64,000 nt of DNA from Atriophallophorus winterbourni (lineage: Eukaryota > Platyhelminthes > Trematoda > Plagiorchiida > Microphallidae). The position numbers and the translations under genes were made by a program. Shown in pieces: positions 13,501 to 28,500 of the stretch (positions are counted from its first letter, which is position 1; every line of letters starts with the position of its first letter). The stretch is taken from NCBI GenBank assembly GCA_013407085.1, contig JACCGJ010004867.1, forward strand, positions 1-64,000, written 5' to 3'. The notes under the pieces were generated by a model. That model did not search any database. It was not told where the DNA came from and worked only from the letters and a program-made list of their open reading frames with translations.

Positions 13501-16500
13501 CACTTCTTCGGGCTACTCGTGGAACGACTTCTTCGTATTATGATTTTGGGGCCGGTGGAAAATTCCTACGAGGTTGAAGCTGTCCACGGCCCAGCTCAGT
13601 CTACGTGGGACCGACGTCTATTGTGTTGTTTATCGCTGATCGTTCGACGAATCACTCGTGTTGAACAGCAAGATGGCGATCTCGAAACTGTTGGGAATTT
13701 TCTTCCACCCGCTCAACTACCGGTATGAATCGATTAATGGTGTTTCTCGTGTTATGCCTCACATTTCGTCAAATTTGTTAGCATGTTCGCGATACGTGCT
13801 TTGGCCGATGCATACATTCAGCCAACACGGATCAACTCGTGTCATGTATGTGATGGATAAACGTGCACATAAGTATATGTGTTGGTGTAGTCGTGCAGTT
13901 TAGTCATGCCAGCTTTATCCAACATTGGCTTCAGAGTTCAAACTTTGTTAGCCGATTCTCCATGGTTTCAAGACTCGCCGATGCTGATCGTATTATCTCT
14001 ACGAACGTGCGAATGGCACGAAATTTGTGGCCGTGTGTGTGACGGGAAAATTGCAATCTCGGATATTTTGGTGAATAAATTTCTGTTTTAGCTGGATTTT
14101 ATTTTCCACAAATCCTCGTTTTTGCTCTTCTGTGGGTTATGTTGCCTTATATCCCACCATCTTTCCAGGTATTTCGTATTTGCTGAATGTCACTCAATAT
14201 CAGTGCTTGGTATCGCGGTAATTGTGCTTTTTTGTGATATCGTTGATGATGTCTGAGAAATGAAGTAACATCTGTCAGAATGTTCGGACGAGATATTGTG
14301 ACGAGACGAGGTTAGGTCGATCGAGGCCACCTTACGTTTCTGGTCCAATCGTTTATTTCGCGTTTGACCTCCACTTTAATCACCTTCGATCTAGCCGTAA
14401 CCGCCCCCTCACATTTCCGATCTAGATGGCCAATTTGTTACTATTCGTGTCGCACACAATCAGTTAACTACGTAATTATCACCGAATATCACTACTACAC
14501 AAGAGAACTTCAGTTGATCAAGCGTTTGTTTCGCTATTGACTGGTTATAAAATTAAATCTCCTGATCACAGGAAAAAGTCCTGTTTGTATCCGTATCGAT
14601 AGTTACTTTGATCTAATTTTCAAGCGAGTTTTCACCAACCGGCTTCTTTCGAGCCCTCGCCGGCCTTGCCGAAGTGCAAATTAGTCAATCACTACTGTTC
14701 TGTGTTTGTACTGATTCTAGGCAAGCTCTCATTTGAGCCGTTCTCGTGCCATTCTTTTTGAACGCAAATTCGTGTGTGGTTTACGAGTGCTGTCCTCGGT
14801 TATGTATGCGGTTTCTACTGTGCCTGAAGTGATTTGAAAACTCTTGATTCGCACTATTCGTAGGTGAACGTCACGTTCTCCACGGCATCACTAATGAGAT
14901 ATATTCTCGGCGAAATATGAAATCATGGTTTTCCTGGCTAGCGACACTGTACATATGCTGTCTGCTGTAATACTGTTTTTGATGAACAAATTTATTGGTC
15001 ACCTTCGCTGATATGGATTTACAAAACCAGGCGTCCGTAGACACCGATTATTTATTTCGTGATGTGCCGCAGTCTATAAATACGTATTTAGACTTATTTG
15101 GTTGTATTTCTGATCACTTTTCGCCAATGTTCATTCTCTTTTACCACTTTTACAGTTCCAGATCGAGTATCTGCTCGATCTGCATAATCGCCTTTCTCCG
15201 CACAGTGTATCTGCCACGTCTGGCGCTGATATTCTCTTCCCTTATTCGAGAATGTTATCTTCTTGGGTTTGTCTTTCAACTTTAATCACGAAACTTCTCT
15301 TCCACTCTGACTCGCCGCATGCCAACTCCGAAACCTTCGATGAATTAAAATGTTTCACCTTTTGGCGTCTGTTGGCTGGACACTTGGAATTGTTGGCAAG
15401 CGTATGTGACACATCCAAGTAGGTTGCTAAAGCTGCTGATCGTTTTGAAAAATTTGCACCGTCATCCTTTTATAAATTATTTTTTTAGATAAAAATCCCT
15501 ATTTGCATGCGTTTCCATAATACACAACCCCTCCCGGTTTCGTTCCGTTTGCACTCACCAGGTAGGGACAGTACGGTCAGAATCCGTATGCTCTTAAAAC
15601 AGTGGAACAATGCTACAACCGCAACTTGTTTTCTATTTTTATAGTTTTTACTCATAGCGTAATCCGTTCGGAGTGAAATTTGGCCAGTTTCTAAACTCTA
15701 TGCTCGACATTTCAAGTCAGGAGCTAATCCAAGTGTCCCGCAGCGATAGACTGTACGTGGGCTGTAATATTGTCTTGTTTCCCATGTTCAGACAATGAAA
15801 ATTGATAGGGGTAGTGTGATTTCAGCGTGTAGCGTAATACCTTGTCAAATCGTTGTTGCTTATGCATTACAGCATATTTGTGAGATTATTACACATTATC
15901 CGATACTATATCATGTTCTTCGGGTACCAGAAAAGCCACGCAATCTAAGAAAACTGGTGGATGGATGTCAGACCCCAACAACCTTAATCCGGTATCGAGC
16001 CTTTCAATTCTGATAATTTGAGTTAAACTCATATCAATGCTCATCAGCCGAAATGGGTGGCAAATTATATTTCACTAAGTCTGAGTGGACAAGCTGGTCC
16101 CCATATTCCAACTGTTCAGCGCCCTGCGCACTCTTCCAGGATCAACTACATACATTGCCGGAGAATTCGTAAAACACTCTTCTTGTTTTCACTCTGTGGT
16201 TCCAAGCATCGTATATCTGCTTATGCAGACCAATGCAGTGTTTTCTACATTTTTCGTCTCACTTCAGGCTGTTTCTCTTATATTTATTCCTGTTGTCATG
16301 GCTTTTCTCTGGTTAAAGATGCTGTCTTTGTCTTGCGAAGAATGCGCGGATCCGGCAGTGGAGCATACTTGTAGAGCATTTGATTGGGCACACATCTTTC
16401 AAGATAGTTTTCACTAAAGTATTCTTCTGAGGGATGCCAGTAGAACTCTTTATATTTTTCGTCATGTAACTGATTATCGATTTTTTATTAAATAATTTAT

Positions 16501-19500
16501 GTTTTATCTTTGAGGCCGGTTTATTCGCCAGCTTGAAAATGGCTCAATTTCCATATGATTTTGAATTGTAATCAATACAACCAGTCAACGAAACATGATC
16601 AATTTTACACCTTATCCACTTGAACACGAACACTTTTATCTGTGTTATAGGAACTCCACGGCGTTGTCCCTGCTTCTTTCATCAATCAATACCGTGTTGT
16701 TCTACACGCGAAGCTTCAACTTCCCAGATTCAAAAAGTTCGGTACGTGATACTTTCCCCTCGCATTGTAATCTGTGAAGGTGACGCTTTTGGGCTTTAAG
16801 ATCATTTTCTTGGCCTGTACTACTTGGCCCCTTATACCGTGCGACGCTTAAACACTTGCTGACAAGTCATTACCATTTGAAATCGTTTTCAATTTGTTCA
16901 ATTTAGTTAATCCAGCACTAGTACCTATTCGTTCAACCACAGCATTGTAGCATTTTTATCTGCACCCAAGCAACACTGATGGTGCAAACAGTGATTCCTA
17001 AAACTCACACTTGGCTTTGATAGGTTCACCCGCAACCCAGCAACTATTAACGTTCACGGTCCTGTGTCTCGCAGAATCGGGTTCTATATCTGAATGTCCA
17101 CTCCACTCCACAGTCAACCGTTTAAATATGTGGAATTAGCCAATATTTTGGTGTTCATATCCCCTTGACTTACACACCACAACTGGTTTCTGGCTATTTA
17201 CCATCATCCGGTGGGGACAGTAAGATCAGGTTCAATGAGCCTTGAAACAGTGGTAAAGTGGAAATCAAAGTTATACTTGTAAGTCACTATTGTATAGGAT
17301 TCTTACCTGACCAAGTGCTTGAGGTGCATTTATTATAAATGCAAATTAATTTTTGCATTGCCGACTTTCACTGCACGAGTATTATTTGTAAGTGACCTTG
17401 AGCTCAAATTTTATTGACCAGTTTCAGGGAATATTCTCGCTGTTTTTGCATGATAATGGGTAATAAGTAGAAACCGGCAGTAGATCGCAAGTGCGATGGA
17501 TGTGAGCCATTCGAAGCCTAGTCGCATTCATGCGTTTGATCAGTTGTGGCTTTGAATCCCTTTCATATCGACCATCCATTGTATCCTGTTTGGTACTTGG
17601 GGATTTTTCGCAAGGTCACTGTTGTTGCCCCCATCTCATGTCAATTGAGAGAGAGAACGAAACGCTTTATTTTGAAATATCCGAAAATTTATTTGGACAT
17701 TCATGTTTAATGAAGCGATACGTGATTAAGTAGAAATATTACCGATTACCAATGACAATAACCCTGTTGCAAGTTATACTCGTCGGTAATTGTGAGGTCT
17801 TCAAAACTAGTCAATTCATCTTTTTTCCATTCTCGCTTTCGATTAATCGTAATCTTTGCTACTCATAGGCAACATGGGTTCCAGTCTGGTGTCCACTGCT
17901 AATGCACGCGCTTGTCATGCTTACATGACTGAAGCAAGCTAACAACAACAACCTTTCGTCGCGAACCTCCCATTCACTTGAAATGCTGTACACACCCATG
18001 AAAAATTAATCGGCATATAAGAACAAAGGGTGCCTTTGTCCTTTTGTTTTTTTTCATCATTGAGCAACTTGTATTCATGCGCATTTTCTTCGCCTGATGC
18101 ATGCAGCTGATCGCTCGCTCCGCTTCATTGCCACCACTTTATGTTATAGCGACTCAAACTCAAACTGTGCTATACTCGAGCCTAGTATAACATTTTACAT
18201 GTTTGAATTTTATCTCCTAATCTTCTATTCCGCCCGTGTGTTTTTATTTATTCACAGTTGATTGTCGCCCTCCATCACGCCACTGTGTTCCATTTGACCG
18301 CTTTGGCACTTCACTTTGTGCGATGCAGCAAATCGGCTCCGGTCCAATCGATTTTGCACCTGGTACGTTTCATCGCGTTCATGTAATGGATCGTTCAAGT
18401 GGCTGTACAGACCTTTAGTTTCGTTATCTATCGTTGTTTTGCGCGGTTGTTCCCTGCACCTATTTCGATACATCATCATGGTAACACATCGGATTTTCAG
18501 GTTGCAAGTGGGTTCCGCCTATTACTCGATCCATTGGCACCCGATTTATTCTGTCAGGCGGCTCGTACTCTTCCTAATTTTCCTGGAATGAATTACGATG
18601 TGGAATATGCCGAGGATGTCACAAACTACTTCAAGGAACATCAACGCAACTTGGATGCAATCCGTTCGACCCGTGACTACGAATTAATAGAGGTTAGTCA
18701 AAATAACACTCACCTAACCCAGACTTGAGAACCTGACAGTATTATAAAGACGCTACTCTCGTGCGTGATATTTTGGTTATCTATTCGTTCCACGTTTCAA
18801 CTTCGCAGAGCCACACCATTTATCCTTTTCAATGGTCGAAATATTTATTACCATGTTATCGAAAACCTGAACATCGTGAAGTTGCGACTGCTCGGTTCAT
18901 ATTGTGAGAATTTGGAAAAGTAGATTTTTCATCGATAATACTGCATCCTCTGTGTTTCAAAAGTCAATTGTCAGTTGTTAGACCAACTGATCGAGGAAAA
19001 CCAATTTCGAAGGCATCATTGTAACAGAATTCTTTCTCCATATCTTCAGATCATATCACCGTTTGCACTACTCTATAATTGCTGCATATTAGCCCATATA
19101 CTGCTAGAGTAATACGTGCGTCGAAGTTGCTATTTAGGACATTTTTGAAGAATATTTGCCCTAATTCTCTACTCAAACCAAGAGTTGAAACGAGACACGT
19201 GAGCTTTATAAGTGTAAGTGTTAAACCTGTGAACTGGAAATCACGGAATCGTTGCTCGAGCATTGCGTGCATATTAATGTGTTTGTGCTGCAAAATGTGT
19301 AGTCGATGTTAAATCAAACTGGTTGCAGTATGAATAGAAATTAACAGTGACAGGCTCACGGCACCTAATCTTACTGTCTCCACCTGATGACGGCAAACAG
19401 CCAGAATCCGGTAGTGGTGTGTAAGGGGTGGGGATGTGAGCACCACAATACAGTGACAGATATTGTTGTTGGCCGATGTCGACCATGGCCGCACATCATT

Positions 19501-22500
19501 CTTCTTCTTCTTCAAATCACAAGCTAATGAAGATTCCATTCTTTGTAGCGTTTTCTGTGACTATGCATCGGGGACTAATGATTTCTCTCATAGTGATGAG
19601 CAATATGACTATGAATGGAATATCCTATAAACATTGACACTGTCCCTTGCTTTGAGATTGTATCATTGCAGGTTCATTTCCCTTTCACCCTTACACTAAT
19701 GTAATGTCTTTGTGTTTTACCGTTTAGACTCTGAAACTTTATTCCGAAAGTTTCTCAAGTTTCCGACTTTCGTTGTGTCCACAAGTTGCACGTTATCAAT
19801 GTTGGTTCTTGGATGAGCTCAATGAAAAGCTGTCGATGCTGATGAATTCCAGTCAACCCATGGATGGTCTGACGTTCGGTTCGCAGTCAACTCGTCAATC
19901 CTATGAGCGCTGTGCTGCGGTTTGTGAAGAACTTCAAACCAATCCGTTTGGTAGGCCTATTTCTGCATCATCTTGCAAACACCTTGCATGACTAACTAAA
20001 CAGTTGTGAATAAAATAGATGATTCACATTGGGAATTATTCATGCCTTCCGCGAAATTCTTTTCACCCAACTGTTTCTGCTCAGCACATATCTGTTTGTT
20101 GGAATTCGCCTCTCGCACTTATCGTACAATCAACCAGCTTATCACCAATTGCAATTCGAATTGTTTGCTGATATATCTAAACGTTCTCAACTTGCACCAG
20201 TATAGTAACTAAAGGTTCTTCTGATTTACCCATACCTTTGCAATACATTTGACATATTTCTATGTTATTTCGAATAATTTCTCCGCCTTGGCAATGGGTA
20301 ACTCCAATCGTTTTTCATCTTGCGTTTGTTTTTTATTCTACTCCTACGTGTCGTTATTCAGACTGCATTGATTTATCTCTTTGTCCATCGAAGTCTTCCG
20401 TTGTTATTTCTTGGCTTGTTTGTGGCATCATACATTTCTTCAGCTTTATTCTTACGCTCGATATCAATATTATCTTCTCTTCATCTTTGGTCTCCTACTC
20501 CTTCCAAGGAAATTGTTATCTGTCTGCTTATCCGTGCTCACCGGCCACTTTGTGTTCGTTTTTGGTCAATGGTTTTCACGGTGGCTTATTTTCACATGAT
20601 GTTGATTTTAGTTCTCATACGGATGACTTTTGTCTCGTTAAATGATCAACCGTGTTATATGAATCTGGCTTACTTTAATGACTATTCGTTGTAGATTTGT
20701 GTGAAATCCTCACTTCTGTTTCGCGGTGTTTCGCGGATCAACTGGTTGCTACCATTCCGATGGCTGAATCGACGCGTGCCTCGCTCAAACAATGCTCCGC
20801 CACGCTCGAATCGTTGATGGCTTTTGTTCAGCTGGATGTACCCGATCCTAGCTGCTCGCTGAGTCGAATGCCCGGGCATCCGGACGACGTTGATCCCGTG
20901 AGCGATGGAATTTGGCAGATTGTAGCTCGCCTGGCGAAATCCGCTTCACTCCCTGGGTAAGCATTCGAAATACACGTGCACACATTGTACAGCATATCCT
21001 CCACCACGTTATTTCAGATAACTCATTGTTTATCTCATCTAGCTGTTTCGTGTAATCATGTATCCCAGATTGGTGCAAATAATTGGAAGCAAGTCGGATG
21101 GTATTTCTTGGTTACTAAGTTGTTTTCGCAAAAATAGACGGTGCTTATTTCTGATTGCATATTTTTTACCCTTGATAGGTTTCAGGAGAAACTACTTTGA
21201 GTTGGAAATGGCGTTGTATTAAATAAAGCTCAGTAGATTATTATATCGGAGAAGCAAAATTCCGTATAAAATCACGCGAACACCTGCTTTAAGCCTACCG
21301 TTCGTGTTGCAAAGTTTAAACAAGCTAAATGTTAAGAGAACGTCAACACAACGTATTCTGTTGACTGCTCAAACTTTATTATACTCACCACCTTTGAGTT
21401 TGTTATCTGTTTTCTATCATACGGTGTACTTGTTCCTAGTTAGGATAAGTTTAACCTTCTGTTTCACCAACTAATCACCTCATCCTTATTTGCAGCACGG
21501 AGTTCTCCTCGAAAGCTTGTCAGGTTTTGCGCGACTTGTTTTCGCATTACGGCTCGGAACTTAACTCATTGTTGAGTAAACTCGCTCCGAGTCAATACCC
21601 GCTCCTAACCTTTCTAACCCCATATCTGTTGCTTCCGAAAATGAAAACTCGTCTGTCTACCTGTGATTTCCGAGCAGAAAAGGTTTGTTTTCATCTGCAC
21701 TGACTACTTCACATCGCGCTTTTGGGTTATTCATCTTTCTTTTTATGTAGACAAGTGGCCAATCCGGTGAATCACTTTCGAATACTCTTGGGTCACATTT
21801 TTCAAAGTGTCTTGAAACGAAGGTCAATTCTGATTCGGACATTTGGATCTCAGCATTTTCAACTGGGTTGGTCGACTTCTTCCCAATGAACTCCAGCATG
21901 TGGAGTTGTTTAAAACCAATGATGCAAGTTTGCGTGAGTCTCTTGTTATTGTTGTCATTTTTACACTATTATTAGTACCTACCACATTATCAGTATCAGT
22001 ATTATCAGTATACCCGTGGAAAATATCGTTTATGCGGATTTGCGTAAATCATCTACTCAGCTATCTCTAGTGTTACTCTTGGTATCACGCAGAATGTGTA
22101 CACGTTCAATACTGGCGAGTACCTGTATTAGGTCATCAGCCAAAGACCGATTATCTGGAACGGTGTTGTGACTAGCATTAAACTACCATCCTCTCACGTG
22201 CTGTGTGTCTTTCTTGATCCTGTGTTATTCATGATGCAGTGCGCAAACCTTCAATTCATAGATTTGGCGATTGAGATCGATCACTGTTTTCAGTTGATTG
22301 TTTGCTTATATTTTGTTCACCACCATTGTTTAATTTTTTCAGCCAGATTTGTGTCGACAGATAATCCCATGCTTCATGGTAGAAGTTGAAATATCCACCG
22401 AGGAGTCTTTGAAAGCAAACCAATTGATTTTCCGGAAATTCGTGAATGATTGTCTGAGGGCACCTTCCGTACCTTCTCCGTTGCAAGCAATCATTGTTGA

Positions 22501-25500
22501 CTTTCTGTCGGCTGTGCATCGTTGGCTCATCTGGAATCGAGTGCGAGGGTATGTTTTATGCACAAATTTAAAATTTACTGCAACTGTATGCCTAATTCGA
22601 CTCTCCATGCGCCTTTGGCTGCATGTTATTCACCTTGCCATAAGTTGTTCAGTGTTCCTTGGTTGATAATTGTCCTTTGTGAAGAAAATTGGGATGATGA
22701 TAAAGGAGGAGAGGGAGAAGAAGTGAAGAGAAGCCACTGTTGCAAATCGATACGCTGCTTTGAGACTGAATACGTTAAACAGCCAAATCAGAACGGAACT
22801 GCCACAGTTGTACCGATTCACATCAAAAAACACCAAAACGGAAGTGCAATACACTAGAGATGAATAGCTGTATCGAAGTATTGTGTGTGTTGTGTTTCCG
22901 TTTTTATATAATAATTGAGCCTTAGTAGTGTTCTGTTATCTCAATCCATTTGTTTCAGTTTAAGGTAATAATGCTCCAAATGGATCCAATGATTTATTTT
23001 CAATTCCAGTTTTAACAAGAACCTTCCAGATTCAACAAAATGGGATTGGATTTCCGGTTCAGAAATGGCTATTTCACTCGGGCGATATGAAGAAGCACGC
23101 CTTTTTCTGGAGCATGCCTGGCTTCACGCGTGAGTACTCTCCAAACGTTAACTTTAATTGTCCCCATGTAAGCAACTGAGGTTGGTTGGTTTGTGGAGCG
23201 GCAGTTTGTAAATTATGCACAGATTACTTGGTTATTCGTACTCATGTTTGATCATTTTAACAATGCTGCTTCTAGTGTCTCTTTGGCGACAAAGACAGAA
23301 GTTGTAAATCATAAGTATTGCTGCCGCGAACTTATCGCACTATTGCTTTGAATTCGTTCGGAGTTTCGTTCTGTTTGTGCTTCAACGCATGACGCCGTGT
23401 TCGTTGAAATGGATCGATTTCATAAGTGAACTCAAGCAGGATAAAATTCAATATACCATACAACATGTGCTCCAGCTACGTCCTCTCTTAACGTAAATGT
23501 TATCAAACAAACAAAGAAAACTGTTACCGGATGGACCATTTGATTGATTATCGCTTCTGCGGTCTAATGTCTTAATGTTTTCAAAACTGAGCGGGCTCAT
23601 TAGTGAAACAAGTTGCTTGTGTGTCGGTACTTCTTTAGTGTTTTCTCGTGTCATGATCATCATCACCGTGGACAGCAGGGTCATTGGTAGCTAGTGACAA
23701 TTGTTTTAGTGTCAAGCAATCATAAAGTCCGAAAGAGATGGGATAAGTTTGGACCCTGAGAAGATCATGCGCTGATACACACGTATTCAATCAAATCTTG
23801 TACGCGAGTAACGTGACATTAGCACGACAACTTCCTTGCAGCTTTCACTGTCATGTGTCATAACAAGCTTTCCTCGCCGCGCCACTTGACAACACAGTGA
23901 AAGAACATGCCCTCTAACTTACCGATTTTGAGCCAGATCACTGAGAGTTAGAAGCCACTGGGAATTCTGATCTTTCGGACCGCAACCAGGGAGACTAGTC
24001 GCAACCACTGTGGGTAGTATATCTGTATATCTGCTTGAGCCAAGTCTGAGTCTAGTCATCCTTACAACAACACATTTCTGATTTACATGTGGCAAACAAA
24101 ACCGCTTTAGGATAAAGGTGATATCCCATTCGCAATAGTTAACCTAACCAGCTTAGTCTATGCATGTTTATTGTATTTCGATACCTGCGTCGTAGCCAAC
24201 GATTTTGTTACGGGTAGTTGCGTTACGCATTCGATAATGCCAATGAATGTTCGGAGATGTGATTGTCAAAGACCTGCAGAAGTCTTATTTCTTTTTCTCA
24301 ATGTTCGTGTTTTACGTTCGCACAGCGAAACCACGCGAATTGTTGCCTTATAAAGTTTGTCGTTGTCTCTAGAACTCAATGGCAGAGATTTCTCATTTGT
24401 CCAGCTTACGCTTTAATGGACCCGCGTTTTTTGCTTCTCTCATTGATCCATGATTGCTATCATGCCAAATGTTCATATTGTTTGCATCAGGCTTCGGATA
24501 TTTGCGATCGTAATGGAAATGTATAAAAGTAAGTCTTAGGTCAAGTGGCGTGAACTGTGTCAGGATGAACGATAATTTCAAGTGCTTGGGGCAAGCGATG
24601 ACGTCAGCGATACTGCACCAAACTGTTAAGTAGCAGTCAATTAACGACGTTGATAAATATAGCTTGTAGGCGACAGAATTACTGCCGATTAGGGTTCTGT
24701 AAAATAAAATCAAAAAACGCACTGACGAAAATAAAGTTCGATACGAATTGCTGTCAGCTGTTTCCGGGAACGTGACACTTTGGTCTCAAGCGTCAGGCCA
24801 AGCGGATCAGTTCGAACGTGGATTAATTTTCACTTGTATTGTACCTGGCTAAACCTAACGTAGCTAAAACCGTACAGACCGTGGTAGGCGCTGAGCTTGT
24901 TATGATAGACAAGCGATATCAATATCAATTGTTGCACATACGTTTGCATATTATGTAATCCCTTAAATATTTGTGATCAACGTCTGCTGACTGATAAGAC
25001 CCGCCCCTTCAATCCTTGCGCACACTGGAGGCCGTGCACGTTAATGTTTATCCACTGCTGAACCAGTCGCCAGATTACGAAAATGTCCTAGCTAAGACCG
25101 GTCAGCTAAATGCAATCTAAAAACCTGATCCCTGTTGATGCTTTCGTGTCAAAATTCAAACGTTCCCAACAAACTGCCCCACGCGATTCAAGTTCATGAA
25201 TGTGGTTCCTCGTTCGATCACTAACATCTTCTAGTATCTTATTGTTGGTATTCATGTTACAGTAGTAAAACGGTGAGTTAAGCGAGCGATTCCCGAAAGG
25301 TGCGACATCGGCGGGATCGATGATGTGATGTAAAAGCACAAGCCTGATCCATGCAAAGTGCCATACAGTCAGAGACTGCACGTGGGCTGAGATGCTGTCA
25401 GGTTGCCCAGGCCTAGACAGATTGCAAAAGAATTAGAAAGAAAGAAAATCGGCAGGATTGAAACCTGGACCGTCTGATTAAACGTCGAACGTCACATCTT

Positions 25501-28500
25501 CCATGCCACCGCATTCCGATTAATTTATTTAAATCAATCTTTCATTATGTGGGTCCTTATTCTGAGTGTATTGCTAGCCAATCAGTGCGATAAATTGATA
25601 CGTTTTTATTGGCCGAAAATGATTTCTTTTACAGGGACGGTTCACCAAATTGGATTGCTTCCAGCTTATCATCTCGTCGAGTTTGGCTCGCGTTATGTCG
25701 GTCTACCGCTGACCTTCCTGGACTGCAAGCTGCTCAGCTTTGCTTCCTATCACCTTGCCTCGAGGGTGATCAAACAACCGCCCCTAGCGACTCTTATCCT
25801 TTGTTAACGGAAACAAAGTTTGTTTTTTGGTTTTCCTTCCTTTCTGGTAGCTCCTCGTTCCCGCCCTGACTACTTTTCGTATTTTTTAATTTTAGATTTT
25901 CCATTGGGGAACTGTTGGAAGATTGGTCTCAACTTCTTGTTCCGCTGGATCAATCTGTTTCCACCAATCCAGAGAATACCGCGCGGCTTGCTCTGTGTTT
26001 GGATCGTCTTGGTGCCTGCAACCTCTCGGATCGTATTGTCGATTGCAGTTTAGCTTCTCAGTCGGGTGAGCTATAAATTTTGTTAATTGTGGTCAATAAA
26101 TGAATATCGTAGTTTGTGTACACCTACGCGCACGATTCAAGGAGACAAGCTGTACCGTACACTGACGTTTGGTGTTAACGAAGGGTTGTTTGAACACATT
26201 CTTTTGTGTTCATTTACTCCTACCGGAACCGCCGTCATGTCTATTTCAGTTTTATTTGGTTCCTCTATATTCGTGCTGTGCTTCCAGCTCTTCAGTTGTG
26301 CCAGAATGTGGTGTTCCTCATGCCATCCGAGAGCTCTTGACTCTACACTTCGCTCCTGCGCATTCAAAGGTGTAGCCTCAGGGTTGCCAGGATACCATTC
26401 ATTGCAATTTGGTTAATCTAGACCGGATAACGTTTCTGGTTCTAACGCCAATGACACCGTCGACTCGGGCCTCGAGGACATTCGCTTCAACGTTAACCAC
26501 AACACACCTCGTTTCCTGTCCAAATGTTGATTACGTCATAATTCACTGTCTAAGGTCAATACTTGGAATGTTAATCACGTTTAGTCCAGAATCCCATAAT
26601 ACAAATGAGCGCCAATTGGTCAAGCGTTTATGGCGCGAATAACGAGAAATTTATCATATGAAAGCGTACCCACCGGTCGTGTCCTCAGCCTGATTTGATT
26701 CATTAGGTGATTTCGTGCCACCGGTTTCATTTCAGTTCTTGCTACGTGAGCGCGTTTAAGCAACCCTGAGGAACTGTTGCTATCGCCCTAAATCTTCTCC
26801 CGCCCCCAGACAGATTCTCACTCGAACCATTCTCATGCAGTTCTTCGCAAACCGAATTCTGTGAATATTGCGATGGCTGTCGTCTGTCATTTGAAGTTCC
26901 ATGCTAATGCGTTGTGTTGCAGGCTGGTGTTCCGCGTATCATTTAAAAGCTTTCGACTTGCACTTTTTGCTAGTGCACTTCGCCTTGTTTACTATGATAT
27001 CGCCGCGTTCCAATTTTCGGTTCAAGTTGTTCAAATAGCCGATTCCGGATATGAGTAAGATACAGAAAAATGATGAATGGTTGAAAACGAATGGTGAGTT
27101 GAAATCAAGAAGTCGACCGTTGGTCAGACAGCACTTGCGGTAAACAGGCGTTTGCAAAAGACATATGAAAGCTCTTGGCGTTGACCCCTCGAGTTGGGAT
27201 AAACTTGCTCTTGACCACTCACTTTGGAGGCATTGTGTAAAGCTTCATCTGCAAGCTGCGGAGGAGCAGATACAGCTCTGAACGGCTGCTGAATGAAGAT
27301 CGCGCCGCCGGCGTGCAACCGATCGGCCGAGCACTGTCTATCGTTTGGAGCGCTGCGGGAGAGTTTTTTCATCCCATATCGCTTAGTCATTCGACAGCCG
27401 TGAAGCATGGAGAAATCATGCGATTGTGATGCACATCGACCGGAGGCCAACAACAACAGAAAACTGATGTAACTGATCTTTTCTCAACGCTGCTGAATGC
27501 CATCGGATTCTCATGCTCGTTAGGCGTGTTTCACCCATTCGTGAGCATACTGCGTATTCAAATGTTACGTTCACCTCTGATTACGTTGTAAGCTTCTCGG
27601 TGGAATGCCTCGATACTTTTATTCATAAATCGAGTTGCGTTACCCTTTAGCCTATGTCTCAAGCCGGCCTTTCGTTAGGTCTCGCTGCAAGCATTGTATT
27701 TGTGATTTTAAGCAGCTTTTTACGCTTCGCGTTTGAAGTCTTATGCTACGTGCATGAGAGTAAAAGCCGCAATGGAGTTTTCGAGCTGATGCCGCTCTAC
27801 CCATTCGCGCTACTTGTTTGCTGATTGCGGCGCATCTGTTTTAGCCAAATAGATGCGTTTAGTTTGTGGTCCCCTCTCACCTTCTAAGCACAATACTGTC
27901 GTGGTCGTTTGGCAGTCTAGTATCAATACATGTTAATAATGTGGTGCTGTCTTTACTGTTAGTCGCTAATGCTTAACAGCCTTTTATAGACGCGACCGGT
28001 TATTTGCCCATTGCAAAACCTCGATACATTCGAACGTAGTTCCAATTATTTACTAAATAGAATTTCGTGTGTCTCGTTTTGCAATCCGTATTTGAAACGT
28101 CTACTCGAGAACTAGCATCTCGGTGTATTTTTCAACTAAACGCAACGCCGTCCCGTGGTCACGTCTTGTTAATTTCTTTTCAGCTCTTCCGTCTTCTGCA
28201 ATGGCGAAACTTGTTCAGTTGCGAGCAGCTAATGCTTGGCGTCTTCGTTCGTGGGATTCGGTTGAAAGTTTGAAGAGTAGACTGAATATGACCATTCATT
28301 CTTCGCACACAAGGTGGTCCAAAAGTGATGTGGATCTCACATTTTGCGCGATCGTGGATTCCGCACAGAGGGCCGATTGGTCCCAAATTTCATCCGTTGC
28401 TAAAGCCCAATGGTATGTAATTCTTATTCGACACACTGTGAATGATGGTTTTTATACTTTCTCATCATCTTAATTGTTGATTTTCTTTGAACGCAGATGT

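Noticed and set aside
16057..16374. 105-codon open frame overlapping exon 13 in another frame
   Set aside because: It is Arg/Ser/Cys-rich without helices; the other frame continues the solenoid and fits both splice phases.
20262..20694. Overlapping open frames of 124-127 codons before exon 18
   Set aside because: Hydrophobic low-complexity translations of a T-rich intron with no conserved motif, ending at the exon acceptor.
22522..22857. 111-codon open frame after exon 21
   Set aside because: It overlaps the exon in another frame and runs into purine-rich intron sequence.
24393..24722. 109-codon open frame on - in a large intron
   Set aside because: No domain, and composition like the surrounding intron.
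27124..27456. 110-codon open frame on - in a large intron
   Set aside because: No domain recognised; it may belong to an unidentified repeat, so it is not listed as a gene.
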